NCBI GenBank assembly: GCA_947184155.2
Contig: CAMXCT020001391.1
Span: forward strand, 677,951-741,950
Direction of reading: 5' to 3'
Source of the DNA: Cladocopium goreaui
Taxonomy: Eukaryota > Sar > Dinophyceae > Suessiales > Symbiodiniaceae
Length of the DNA: 64,000 nt
Below, piece after piece: positions 53,152 through 62,800 of this stretch. Below the pieces are notes generated by a model. That model worked only from the letters and a program-made list of their open reading frames with translations. It made no database searches and was not told the DNA's origin. The first letter of the stretch is position 1. Each line of letters begins with the position of its first letter. Position numbers and translations under genes: made by a program.

Positions 53152-53733
53152 GTAATGGTACTGATTGTAGGATATTGTAAGCGGCTATACGTACTAATTA
53201 TCCACATAATTCCAAATACATTGGCTTGATCATCATCCATCGTGGGATTCGCTATCAGCCAACCAGTACAATGGAATGGGAGGGGGTTTTGAACACTGCT
53301 CAATTAATGTCAAATTTGGATTATCTTATAAATAAACCCTGGTTGATAATTTATGAAGTTTTCTTCAAGCAATTGATAGCTAACCAGTTAACCATATTAA
53401 AATGCCAGCACCGAAGAAACAAATCGACCGCAGAAAGTGCGATTGATCCATGGCTAACATTGAACCATTGAACCATGATACATTCAATCATATGACATAC
53501 TATGCCCATGTTTGAGAAGAAAATCAATGGGAAGGGGTGCCCATATTTGAGAAGAAAACCAACGGAAAAAAAAAACATGAGCATATCGAACATGTTGTAT
53601 TTGTATGTTATTTCAGCGTCCGTTTTCTAGGTGTTGCAAAAAGAAACCTTCACATAGAACATCAAACTCATGTATTTTTTTCAGGCAATTCCCCAGTTAA
53701 ACTCACATATTTCCATCCAACTGTTCGAACCAG

Positions 53734-53775
53734 GCCCACCCCCTGGTTAGCCTGCTGCCTGAACGCACAGAGACT
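53734..53775 (+). CDS. Putative 42-nt exon
   Basis: Fourteen codons, AHPLVSLLPERTET, lie between cgaaccag and a strong GTGAGA donor, phase 0 to 0. Short, so only moderate support. Confidence 0.45.
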
Positions 53776-54029
53776 GTGAGAGGGATGGGTCAAACAAAGT
53801 TGGCCGTGCAAATTCATATATTTATTATTATTTATACTGGGGTTTAAGTAGCAAACATGAGGATTTTGATGTGTTTGTTTTCAGCGGAAAAATGATTTGA
53901 CCAGTTAGTAAAGTAAAGATTGAACAATTTCACCTAGCAGTGGACATGTCCCATTGAGCTGAATGTTTTGCGAACAGGGTCGCCCCATTGGCAGCCATGT
54001 TACGTTTGTATAAATGTATTATGTATGTA

Positions 54030-54150
54030 TATAATATAATTATACATATACATATATATATATAGATATAGATATGTATATATAGCATATATATATATAG
54101 TGTATATATATATATAGTATATATATAGGGTATATATATATATATACACA
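54030..54150. repeat. (TA)n / (TATAG)n microsatellite
   Basis: TA and ATAGTATA blocks over 120 bp. Confidence 0.9.
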
Positions 54151-54634
54151 CCAACTGCTTGATAAGCATTGATAGTTGTTACCCAAAATAGAAGTAATGT
54201 TCTAATATGAGATAATTCCAAGTAGAAACGGTGTATTTTTTCTACCGACCAAAAGGCTAGCCAGCAATAGTTGGATTGTTTGAGCAATTGTCGGCAGATG
54301 TGCGGCTGCGTTGCTTTTTCCATTTAAAATTCACGAACCAAAAAAACGATGGGTTAGTGACGGTTAGTGTCTCAATTTGACCAACCAGTGGGAGATGGTC
54401 ACTGACCACAGTAGTTGGGATATGTTTGGATAGACTTAAGTGCCTGCTCCAGCGTGCTCAGCGAAGTTCAACATTATTTTATGTTATTTCCAGTTGAAGA
54501 AAGACATACAGTAGAAAGACCAGGTTTGATGGTTTACATTTCTGGTTGGTTGGACAACCAGCCAGACTCCGTAGGATATTAAATTATCTAAGGAATCAAT
54601 TCTGAGCCATTGATTTGACCCATGCTGCCCGCAG

Positions 54635-54722
54635 TTGCGACCAGCGGCAAGCGGCGAGCGAGCGCCAGCGAGCGACCGCAAGACCTTCAGATTTGATCAC
54701 CGCTTTAGCCGACGCTTTCCAA
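54635..54722 (+). CDS. Putative internal exon, helical
   Basis: After ctgcccgcag the frame CDQRQAASERQRATARPSDL, ITALADAFQ ends at a GTAGCT donor. The minus strand is open too (KASAKAVIKSEGLAVARWRS), but plus has better third positions and borders. Possible coiled-coil or linker. Confidence 0.55.
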
Positions 54723-54787
54723 GTAGCTACATGGTGGTCCATTCTACTTGGATTTGTTTCAAATATGGTAATTACCCCTAATAAACA

Positions 54788-54884
54788 CTGATTGGTGTTT
54801 TGGAACATTTTTTCTTTTCCATATATTGGGAATAATCATCCCAACTGACTAATATTTTTCAGAGGGGTTGAAACCACCAACCAG
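54788..54884. mobile_element. Small TIR element, family 1 (copy E)
   Basis: It starts CTGATTGGTGTTTTGGAACA and ends GAAACCACCAACCAG. The core TTTTCCATATATTGGGAATA, ATCATCCCAACTGACTAATA and TTTTTCAGAGGGGTTG gives the clearest view of the family consensus. Confidence 0.87.
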
Positions 54885-54952
54885 GACATGATTAACCATC
54901 ATGTTCCGGATTTAAAGTGGCTATTTTGGGGAGGTGTTTGCCCCATTTTCAG

Positions 54953-55028
54953 ACACACCCGTGGCCCAAATATGGTGAGCCGACAACCAAGGAGGGTTGC
55001 GCACGAGTTCCTTGACTCAACATCACAG
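54953..55028 (+). CDS. Internal exon, basic
   Basis: After ccattttcag the frame HTRGPNMVSRQPRRVAHEFL, DSTSQ ends at a perfect GTATGT donor. The acceptor lies in the recurrent motif CATTTTCAGACACACCC. Arg-rich. A second frame (KYGEPTTKEGCARVP) is shorter. Confidence 0.58.
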
Positions 55029-55573
55029 GTATGTATGTACAATTATGGCTATCAAATATGCTAGTAAGTTTTGTTCTTAGAAAATGGTAACATTAACCAA
55101 GAGCCAATTGTTACTTTACCTTGACAACCAAGCTTTCAGCAACACATTTCAACAAAGGCTCTACAATATCTACAATTGGGAGAATCACTATCAGCATTTG
55201 ACGGTTTGATTCCCTACACCTTGAGAATGGTCATGCAAACGGAACAAGCTTCATGCATATCACCCTGCGAGTCAAGACTGCGTCAGTTCACTCCACTGAC
55301 TTCATAGATATCCCGCAGAATTGTGCATGCTCCATTTGTCATTTGTACTGGTTCACATAGGCTTGTTTATTAATCATCAATCATCACTCATCACCACTAT
55401 TATATTCATTCTATGGTTGTTTTGTTTCTTTCTGTTTTTCTTCGTAGTTTACCTTAACTTACAATCATGATTGTACATAATCTCTTCCCCATGCTGGACA
55501 AAAAACACATATTTGTAGGGCATATATCATGAATGCGTGAGGAGAAATGCATATGTATACATATAATTGCATA

Positions 55574-55660
55574 TATATATATATATAGATAGATAGATAG
55601 ATAGATAGGTAGATAGATAGATAGATGGATAGATAGATAGATAGATGGATAGATATATGT
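55574..55660. repeat. (TAGA)n microsatellite
   Basis: About twenty GATA/GATG units follow a TA block. Confidence 0.93.
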
Positions 55661-55727
55661 GTATTGTACCTGAAACTGTCAAACTGGTAGCAGAGTGCAT
55701 CACTGTGTTTACGTTCCACGTCTCCAG

Positions 55728-55841
55728 GAGGAAGACCTTAGTGGTTCCACGCCTCTCATGGTGGCAGCACGAAACCGTAAAGCCGTTCACGATTTGTTGC
55801 GGGACACCGGAGGGGCCCAAGCTACATTTTGGCCCATACAT
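55728..55841 (+). CDS. Ankyrin-repeat exon
   Basis: A cgtctccag acceptor and a CAT/GTAATT donor bound 38 codons, phase 0 to 0: EEDLSGSTPLMVAARNRKAV, HDLLRDTGGAQATFWPIH. E-D-x-x-G-x-T-P-L-M-V-A-A-R-x-x-x-x-x-V-x-x-L-L is a textbook ankyrin repeat. It acts in protein-protein binding. It may share a gene with the ankyrin exons at 41.7 and 42.5 kb or be a separate one 13 kb away. Confidence 0.87.
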
Positions 55842-56296
55842 GTAATTATAGCAATATCATATAATATAAATATATACATGCGTATGGACATATTGTAGTT
55901 TTATGTTTTGTTCAAAAAAACATATATACTTGTTTTGCATATATTTTTACATCCTGTATATATATATATACATATGTGTGTGCATAAGATCACCAGATAG
56001 CCCATCGACTATTTCTGACTTTTGCTGGAGATGTTTGTTCTCAGGGTGACAAGTGTTTCTATGTTTGGGTGCATGTTCACTCACTTGTGCTTGGGCTTAA
56101 GCAAAAAACACTTGAAGCGTAAGAAATCGCAATGCATATGGGTCAAGGTCAGAAACCAGCAATGGAATGATTTACCGCCCAAAATACGTTTGTTGTTTTC
56201 AATCGCCTTCATGTTTTAAATAAACACACATATATATATATATACATATTTAATTTTATATATAACACATATTTCTTTATTTATGTATATATGCAG

Positions 56297-56518
56297 TGTA
56301 TTTATTTGATGCGTTCCGACATATCATTTGGTACCCTCAGCTCGTCCTCAAGATCCCCCCCACAAGTCACTTAGTGATGTTGGCATTCAACTACCTAGAT
56401 CTCGCTGTTCCAAAATGGTTTTTGAATTTGTATTCTTCAAACGTTTGGTCTGGAACCAAATCACCCAATGTTGGATTTATGCATATCTCAAATATACCAC
56501 TGGTAATCTGGTAAGCTG
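56297..56518 (+). CDS. Possible exon, hydrophobic
   Basis: After atatgcag the open frame YLFDAFRHIIWYPQLVLKIP, PTSHLVMLAFNYLDLAVPKW continues to about 56514. The first 40 residues look protein-like and rather hydrophobic; the rest may be intron. A second plus frame is open as well. Confidence 0.38.
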
Positions 56519-56589
56519 TAGCCATTTGTAGTCCCAGTATGTTGCAATTACGCCTCACCGGGAAATACTGCATGAGCCTTAGTGGCCAG

Positions 56590-56651
56590 GCAAAGTTCGA
56601 ATCATGAAAGCCATCGTCAGTTTGGAGCTCGGTGCCGAAGAATGGCTTTAA
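56590..56651 (+). CDS. Putative short terminal exon
   Basis: After agtggccag the frame KVRIMKAIVSLELGAEEWL ends with TAA at 56649-56651. The compact hydrophobic and acidic end is a plausible C-terminus. Confidence 0.48.
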
Positions 56652-56755
56652 GTCATGCTGGAAGCCAACCTAAGAAGCTGGAAATTGAACATGGATTTCA
56701 TGCAAAATTACTTTACTTCGTGTGATCCCCACCATGACATTTATACATTTTCTTA

Positions 56756-57010
56756 CTGGCAAATCTTCTGGCATTCTATCTGACATATCTTCTGACATTC
56801 TATTTGGCATATCTTCTGGCATTCTATCTGACATATCTTCTGGCATATATTCTGACATATCTTCTGGCATATCTTCTGGCATTCTATCTGGCAAATCTTC
56901 TGGCATTCTATCTGGCATTCTATCTGGCATTCTATTTGGCATTCTATCTGGCATATCTTCTGGCATATCTTCTGACATTCTTTCTGACATTCTTTCTAAC
57001 TTTCTTCTGC
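56756..57010. repeat. 12/15-bp minisatellite (CTATCTGGCATT type)
   Basis: Alternating units CATATCTTCTG and GCATTCTATCTG in many copies. Because units are multiples of three, both strands stay open, giving Ser/Gly/Ile or Met/Pro/Glu/Asp repeats, but no exon borders are seen. Confidence 0.92.
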
Positions 57011-57038
57011 ACATTCTTTGTCCCATATCTTCCTACAT

Positions 57039-57238
57039 GAGGTCCGGCAGGGAACACTTGGCGTGGATACTCGCGGTTGAGGTCCGGCAGGGAACACTGG
57101 GCGTGGATGGTCGTGGTTGAGGTCCGGCAGGGAACACTGGGCGTGGATGGTCGTGGTTGAGGTCCGGCAGGGAACACTGGGCGTGGATGGTCGTGGTTGA
57201 GGTCCGGCAGCGAACACTGTGAATCGCGAGTCGCAGTT
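57039..57238. repeat. 40-bp minisatellite, five copies
   Basis: Unit GAGGTCCGGCAGGGAACACT plus GGGCGTGGATGGTCGTGGTT begins at 57039, 57079, 57119, 57159 and 57199. The middle copies are almost identical; the outer ones diverge. Confidence 0.95.
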
Positions 57239-57392
57239 GAGCAGGAGGACGAGGAGGACAACGAGGACGACGAGGACAACGAGAGGACGACAAGGATGAC
57301 AAGGAGGACGAGGAGGACGAGGAGGAGAGGAGGAGGAGGAGAGGAGGACGAGAGGAGGACGAGGCAGGAGGAGGAGGAGGAGGAGGCAACTG
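57239..57392. repeat. GAGGAC purine-rich tract
   Basis: GAG, GAC and AAG units run directly on from the 40-bp array. A plus frame would be Glu/Asp/Arg-rich, but it shifts composition with frame and looks like simple sequence. Confidence 0.88.
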
Positions 57393-57892
57393 ACATAAAA
57401 TCTAACAACCCTCACCTGGCAGGTGGGGAAAAAACATCTGATGTTTTCTGTTCTTTGGAACTCATCATGATGGGATCAACGACAGAATTCAGAGAGCCCG
57501 TCAGGTTCCTCATTCATGTCGCGTGTTTTTGTGTGCGGTGCGTGTGTACTCTAGCAAGCGCCATTGCAACACCCATTTTGCTATGCACATGTCGATTGTT
57601 TTTCAACAGTTGCAGGCACTTTAAAGGAGTTCTCATTCTCACAAGCTTCCCATGCACTTTCCGTACTAATGTCATGTGCAAACATGATGGGGTTGAAAGT
57701 TTCTTGAGTGTCTTGGGCATGCAACCTCCTGTTTCCAAATGTTGCCTCCATGTCATCGAAAGCCCACGCCCCAACAGCGGACCACCGCAGATTGGTCCGT
57801 TCCACCTGAACGATTAGAAATGCTTCAAGAGCCACTCAGCGGCATGGCAGGGCAGGGCTGAAGTCCCCATGATCCAGGATTATCAGGAGATT

Positions 57893-58027
57893 TCCAAAGT
57901 CATGGGGATACCCCCAAATCATCCAAGTCATTAGACCGTTTATATATATATATATATTTTTTTGTTGTTTTTTGAATTTTTGTATTGAAACCTTTGGTGA
58001 CTCAATGATGACTTGGGGATCCCCATG
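57893..58027. mobile_element. Small TIR element, family 3 (copy 2)
   Basis: CAAAGTCATGGGGATACCCC and CAAATCATCCAAGTCATT at the left face TGATGACTTGGGGATCCCCA at the right, an inverted pair. TTTTTGTATTGAAAYC in the middle is also found in copy 1 at 169-293. Confidence 0.7.
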
Positions 58028-58219
58028 TCGGGAACGCCCCCACGATTGTGATGACGCTGATGCATGCTGATGCTGAAAACCGCTGTCGATGCAACGCTGC
58101 TCTTCGAACCTTGCCAAGGGCCGAGAAGTTCGACAACAAGTTCAACATCTTGAAGAATCTGGACGGGCTTCATAGCGTGGCGTCCCATCGGAGTTGAATT
58201 TGAGACGTGCTTGGATGTG

Positions 58220-58243
58220 AGATGTTGTTGTTGTTGTTGTTGT

Positions 58244-58278
<35 letters not shown>

Positions 58279-58303
58279 TTGTTGTTGTTGTTGTTGTTGA
58301 TCA

Positions 58304-58339
<36 letters not shown>

Positions 58340-58342
58340 TCA
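58220..58342. repeat. (GTT)n, (GCTGTT)n, (GAC)n microsatellites
   Basis: GTT, GTTGCT, GTT again and then ACG triplets over 120 bp. The minus strand gives poly-Gln followed by poly-Arg, with no clear exon borders. Confidence 0.94.
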
Positions 58343-58526
58343 TCTTGGGAAGATAGGTAGACTGATGGTCGTTCATGGTCATGGTGTTCTGTCGTCAGTT
58401 GAGGAATGTAGTGGTGTAATTTAATCATGTACATCGTGTTTCCAGCAATTTGTTCTTGCTGAGTATGTCAGGCTAGCCAAGCCATGGCTTTTGTGTTGGT
58501 GTTGCCATTTCTTGCTGCTGTTGCTG

Positions 58527-58548
58527 TCAACGACGACGACGACGACGA

Positions 58549-58586
<38 letters not shown>

Positions 58587-58700
58587 CGGCAATGATGATG
58601 TTTTGGTGATGACTAAGTATGATTGCAAATGATGATGAACAATGATGGTGGTGATCGTGGTGATGGTGTTGGTCGTGGTGGAGGAGGAGGAGGAGGATAC
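58527..58700. repeat. (GAC)n, (GAT)n, (GGT)n, (GGA)n triplets
   Basis: Consecutive triplet tracts CGA, GAT, GGTGAT and GGA separated by short unique sequence. Confidence 0.9.
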
Positions 58701-58767
58701 TACTGCATCAACGGCATCAACCTAACGTTTGCTTCGCACAGTTGTTTCTTCTAACTTCTAACCTCAG

Positions 58768-59055
58768 TGGGAAGATGTGAGGAAAGTCACCATGCGTCAC
58801 TTGCGGAGCATGGACATGTGTTGGACTGAGTACCTGCTCATAGGTCTGAACCTTTGCATCTTGCAGGCGGCTTTTGGTCTCACTAGATGCAAGAGTAGAA
58901 GTAACGGTTCTCATGGCATCGAGCAACTGGTCAAGAAATGCGCATGGCTGAAAGAACCTCATAAGAATGAATACTCTCAAAACTTTCACCCTCCTAGAGC
59001 TGTTCCCTTAAAGAAAGGCCTGCCTATCCACAAATGGGAGATTCACCCCCACTGA
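58768..59055 (+). CDS. Putative exon, possibly followed by read-through
   Basis: After ctaacctcag the frame EDVRKVTMRHLRSMDMCWTE, YLLIGLNLCILQ has strong third-position GC. The frame stays open to TGA at 59053-59055 through AAFGLTRCKSRSNGSHG and IEQLVKKCAWLKEPHKN. The first 28 to 35 codons are the best supported, and the rest may be intron. It lies upstream of the 59131 exon. Confidence 0.5.
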   Translation, partial: WEDVRKVTMRHLRSMDMCWTEYLLIGLNLCILQAAFGLTRCKSRSNGSHGIEQLVKKCAWLKEPHKNEYSQNFHPPRAVPLKKGLPIHKWEIHPH

Positions 59056-59130
59056 CGGCCTTCAATCACGGCAAATCCTCCAAGCCCCATGGCCATCCAT
59101 GTCCAATCCATGGCCCCATTGCCACGACAG

Positions 59131-59278
59131 GAGCTGCTTCGAGTTGTCGGGGCGAACGACCGCACCGCTGTGACGCAGTTGGTGACTGCGCCCTGGCGTA
59201 GCTGTTTGGCCATTTGGAGCTACGGGAATCATCTCCAAATGGCCTTGTCGCAAAGAGAAGACGGGATGCATTTTTCAG
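59131..59278 (+). CDS. Internal exon, ankyrin-like start
   Basis: A gccacgacag acceptor opens ELLRVVGANDRTAVTQLVTA, PWRSCLAIWSYGNHLQMALS, QREDGMHFS and ends G/GTTAAT. The opening E-L-L-R-x-V-x-A-N-D-x-x-A-V-x-x-L-V resembles the capping helix pair of ankyrin domains. It joins in phase to the short terminal exon at 59533. Confidence 0.78.
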
Positions 59279-59532
59279 GTTAATGGAATACTATAAGTTT
59301 ACCCAGATAAAATGTGAGTTAAGGAATAGTAAACCATCCCCAACTTATCATAAATCCAAAAGGGATGGTATGCATATCATATAATACGATATGTCAAAAA
59401 GTGTGAGTGTTTTTTTTTGCGTTACCATCATGCAATATTCTCAATTCAACTTGGTGCCAAGGAGCTACTACCAGAAGAGTTTCCCACCACATAGTGTTCT
59501 TCCTCAATATGTTTTCACGTTTAGGATGCTAG

Positions 59533-59588
59533 ATGCTGGTGGCGATGAGGACCAGGATGATGCCCTGAAGAGACCACCAACCATCTAG
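59533..59588 (+). CDS. Terminal exon with stop
   Basis: After aggatgctag the in-phase frame DAGGDEDQDDALKRPPTI ends with TAG at 59586-59588. The single G left by exon 59131 plus AT restores GAT. The acidic tail fits a soluble protein end. This is the best-supported gene end in the window. Confidence 0.68.
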
Positions 59589-59890
59589 GAAATAGCAATA
59601 GGGAATTGCTGGCCCAAGGTTTCATTGAAAATTGAGCACCAGAAATTTCGATGCTTGATCATGAAACGATAGACGATAGACGTGTTATTTTTTACATATT
59701 CGCCATTTTCAGACACACCCATTTCCATGTTTCACTTCTTCAACCCCTGTTTATTCTTAAAGCAGCATGTTTGATGCTTAAACCATCATTTGTCCTGTTC
59801 ATTTCCCATCAATCTCAAAAATTCTGGGTCCACCCGGGATGTCCTTAGCCGCTTAGCCACTTCGCCGGCTAGCCGCTTTGGCCTGGTTAG

Positions 59891-59971
59891 GTGGGAGATG
59901 GTGTGGGCACCAACCTGGCTGACATCAACTTTCAGGATGCCCAGGCGCTGAGAAGTCCATGTCCAGGCTGA
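59891..59971 (+). CDS. Possible exon, pentapeptide-like
   Basis: After cctggttag the 27-codon frame VGDGVGTNLADINFQDAQAL, RSPCPG ends at TGA. T-N-L-A-D-I-N-F-Q-D-A-Q-A-L weakly recalls pentapeptide repeats. The minus strand (KVDVSQVGAHTISHLTRPKR) is an equal rival. Confidence 0.38.
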   Translation: MGDGVGTNLADINFQDAQALRSPCPG

Positions 59972-61630
59972 AAAGTCCATGCCGTTTGATTAAAATAATA
60001 AAAAAATATCTTGGAGTTTGTTGTTCATTTGTTTGAATCTTGGAGCAATTTTAGTTTTTATATTTTTATGCACTCATCATCCTCATTAAAATCACCCTGA
60101 GATATGATAGCAGGAGTAGTCATTCGCTCCCTCTAGAAAACGTATTTATAGTTTCCCCAAAAGGATGGAAAAGAGAAACCTTTACTGAAATACTGATGAT
60201 TTCTTCAATATTTCTTATATTTATTTATATATATATTTTTATTTTTTTTTTTGGGGGGGGTCTGAAATTGGGGTTTACCCGGTTTACCAGTGAAAACAAG
60301 AATTTTGATCGGGATAATGATGATAAACAAGTGGATGAAGATGAGTTTTTTTTCGCTTGATTTTTCGACACATCCTGAAATGGCATGATTGCTTAGTGTA
60401 CCTCTCCTGTGCATAATTGGATTGAAATCCGCTAATATACCTGGAGTCTCCACTACCCTTCGTTTTTGGGGCCGTTTGCAAAACACCTCTTTTTTGGATA
60501 CGTTTGATACTTTTTGGGGTCGTTTCATGCAAAAGAAAGGCCTTTTATCTTCCAAGCAGGTGCTGGCTATATACACTAAGCATTACTAAGCTAAATCATG
60601 TGAGCGTTTTGTGCTTGTCCTGTCTGATGTTGGATCAGGCACCCTCGCACATCATTCAGACCCAGGCGCATAACTAAAACTTCATGGCTGAACAGCTTTG
60701 GATCCACAATTCGTGTCGATATATAAAACCTTAAATGATGAGCTGCCGGGACAAACATTTGCACATTGCGACACTTATGCGAAAATATACACGGGGTTTG
60801 AGCACATCCACTCGCCCTGATCTTGTGGTGCCAGCTGCTGAAACAGTTTTGACGGATGGACGGACGGACGTGAAAAAAAAGGTGCTCGGACGGGTCCAAG
60901 CCGGACGGATATTTCCGTACGTTGGACGCATTTTTCCGTACTTTCGGACGCCGTCCGGAAGGCCCTCAGCAAAAAAAAGGTACGCTTGAAGAAAAAAAGG
61001 CCTTTGCATGTTTGCGTTGTATGGGCAAATCTTCCAAGGACAAGTTGTCACCAAAATTGAGCAATGCACCTGCATGTCCGCAAGTGAGTGTTGAGACCTA
61101 CCCTCATGCGTGCAATAATGAAAGAGCAAAGCACGTCCAAAACCCAAAGCAAGGAAGATCGAAACCATGGCATCCAACACGTAAAAGAGAACCAATAGTT
61201 TGGAAATCTATGCTCCTGCACCTTCAAGCAGCCAAAACACAAATGGCACCTGCAACAATGAGTTGCAAGTTGGCAATGTGGCAAATGTATTTGATTTCCA
61301 CAGTTTCAGCTGTACCTCCATGAGTGAACATCACTAACATGCGAAAAACAGTACTTGATTTCAAAAAAAGTACTTTTGGAAAAAATGCATTTTTTTCTTG
61401 AAAGACACCAAAAATTCAGGGTCGTTGGAGAGTCAAGGTATATATGTATATATGTATATTCCCCTTTTCTGATGATTTCAGCACAAGCTTTTGTGTTTTC
61501 ATGTTCATTTTTAACTTCCTGGGCATAGTTTTAAAGGACTGCTGAAAAGTAGGCAAAAGCTAGGAACTGTTGGCGAACTTTCCTTTGGTCGAGGTTGAGA
61601 AGGTGATATTCTGAAGATCCCCCTTGGAAT
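59972..61630. other. Region of unassigned open frames
   Basis: Plus 60922-61323 (CLRCMGKSSKDKLSPKLSN, QMAPATMSCKLAMWQMYL) and minus 60731-61195 overlap. A run of GGACG repeats lies at 60852-60958. No splice borders stand out, and I recognise no product. Confidence 0.35.
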
Positions 61631-61632
61631 TT

Positions 61633-62800
61633 CCTCTAAAGAATAAGACAACCCGGGTTGTCAATTTCTGCTTGATTCTTTAGAGAATTAACTTTGCCTG
61701 TTTGCATGGGGTCGCGTTCTCTATGAAGGGCAGCCGGGTATGATTCTTTAGAGGACTATGTTGTGGAAGCATTTTTTTGCAATTTTGGAACCCTAAAATG
61801 ACCTTCTCAATTTTTCAAGTGCTGGCCAAAACATGGCTCAAAAGCCGCAACAAAACTGACACTAGACATGATGAGAGTAGCAAAATTTTACATAGATTCA
61901 TACAATAACTCCGTTCATCGTTTTGCCGGGCATAGCAAAATACAGACATTAAAATGTAGCAGGCATTTTGGTGGCCTTGTGTTTCCCTAATGAAATCAGC
62001 TCCAATTCTTTGATCCTTCATAGAATATTTCAATAAAAATGGAACAGAGGCATGATGTGGCATCCACTATAGGTCTGAATCAAGCGTCCTCAATGCCTGC
62101 TCTTTCTCCCTCAACTCATTCCGAGTGGACCGTTGGCCCAAAACAGTGCGATCAAACCACTCGTCCTGAGTGAGCTGATCCTTGAAAATGGCTGGGACGT
62201 AGTGATTCCGCTCACCTTCTTGAGCAAACTTGGCGTCGCAGCTGACTATGCACCAAGAATCAGGACTCTTGGTATCCAAGTCGTCACCTTCTCTCCGTTC
62301 GATCTGGATGTTTTCAGGAAGAATCCCGCACAGATAATCTCTGGCACTGAGAACCTCCAAGGCCCGATCAGACTGAGGATCAACTGCAATGGCTAAACTC
62401 TTGCCCTGCTTCACTGCAAAAAGAAAGGCATCTGCTACCCCTAGGAAGAAACCATCGTCATTCACCTTCTCCGAGTATTTCTCGATCATCCTCTCTGTGA
62501 AATCATTCGGAAATTCTCCTGGGCTACACATGGCCAAACAATGGCAAAAACATGTACAACACGTATTGAATCTTCTGGGCTCTTCTGAGTATCCTTTCTT
62601 GAGCTCTAAAGATCTCTAAAGAATCTAAATCTGATCGGTGCTGCCACCAGCTCTCCCTCTAAAGAATGTTTTTTTCCTCTCTTCCTCCTTGGTGATTCAC
62701 TGGGTCTAGATTCTTTAGAGAAAATGCAGGGCCAATGAATCTAGTAACACTTGGGAATACAAAAGAAAGCGATAAAAAAGCATGGGTTTTGATGGGTCGA
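61633..62800. repeat. GATTCTTTAGAG motif field around an ORF
   Basis: CTCTAAAGAAT or its complement lies at about 61634, 61674, 61742, 62615, 62657 and 62710, with a CTCTAAAGAT variant at 62604, in both orientations, flanking the minus-strand ORF 62067-62537. The same motif closes every unit of the array at 62.8-64 kb. Confidence 0.8.
62067..62537 (-). CDS. 156-codon ORF, possible OTU-protease-like C-terminal part
   Basis: Clean, intronless frame with ordinary protein composition: CSPGEFPNDFTERMIEKYSE ... NDDGFFLGVADAFLFAVKQG ... CDAKFAQEGERNHYVPAIFK. The sequence D-G-x-x-x-G-x-x-x-A-x-L-F-A followed about 70 residues later by N-H-Y recalls the latter half of OTU deubiquitinases, whose catalytic His sits in H-Y. 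The catalytic Cys half is not visible upstream, so the ORF is partial, an exon, or another fold. The start ATG at 62537 is convenient, but an acceptor (atgtgtag/CCCAGG) just inside is possible. Confidence 0.65.
   Translation of the reverse strand: MAMCSPGEFPNDFTERMIEKYSEKVNDDGFFLGVADAFLFAVKQGKSLAIAVDPQSDRALEVLSARDYLCGILPENIQIERREGDDLDTKSPDSWCIVSCDAKFAQEGERNHYVPAIFKDQLTQDEWFDRTVLGQRSTRNELREKEQALRTLDSDL

Noticed and set aside
57197-57817. 206-codon plus ORF with an acidic N-terminus
   Set aside because: The N-terminal third is a GAGGAC simple repeat, and the remainder is rivalled by a minus-strand frame (57581-57835). No borders support either.
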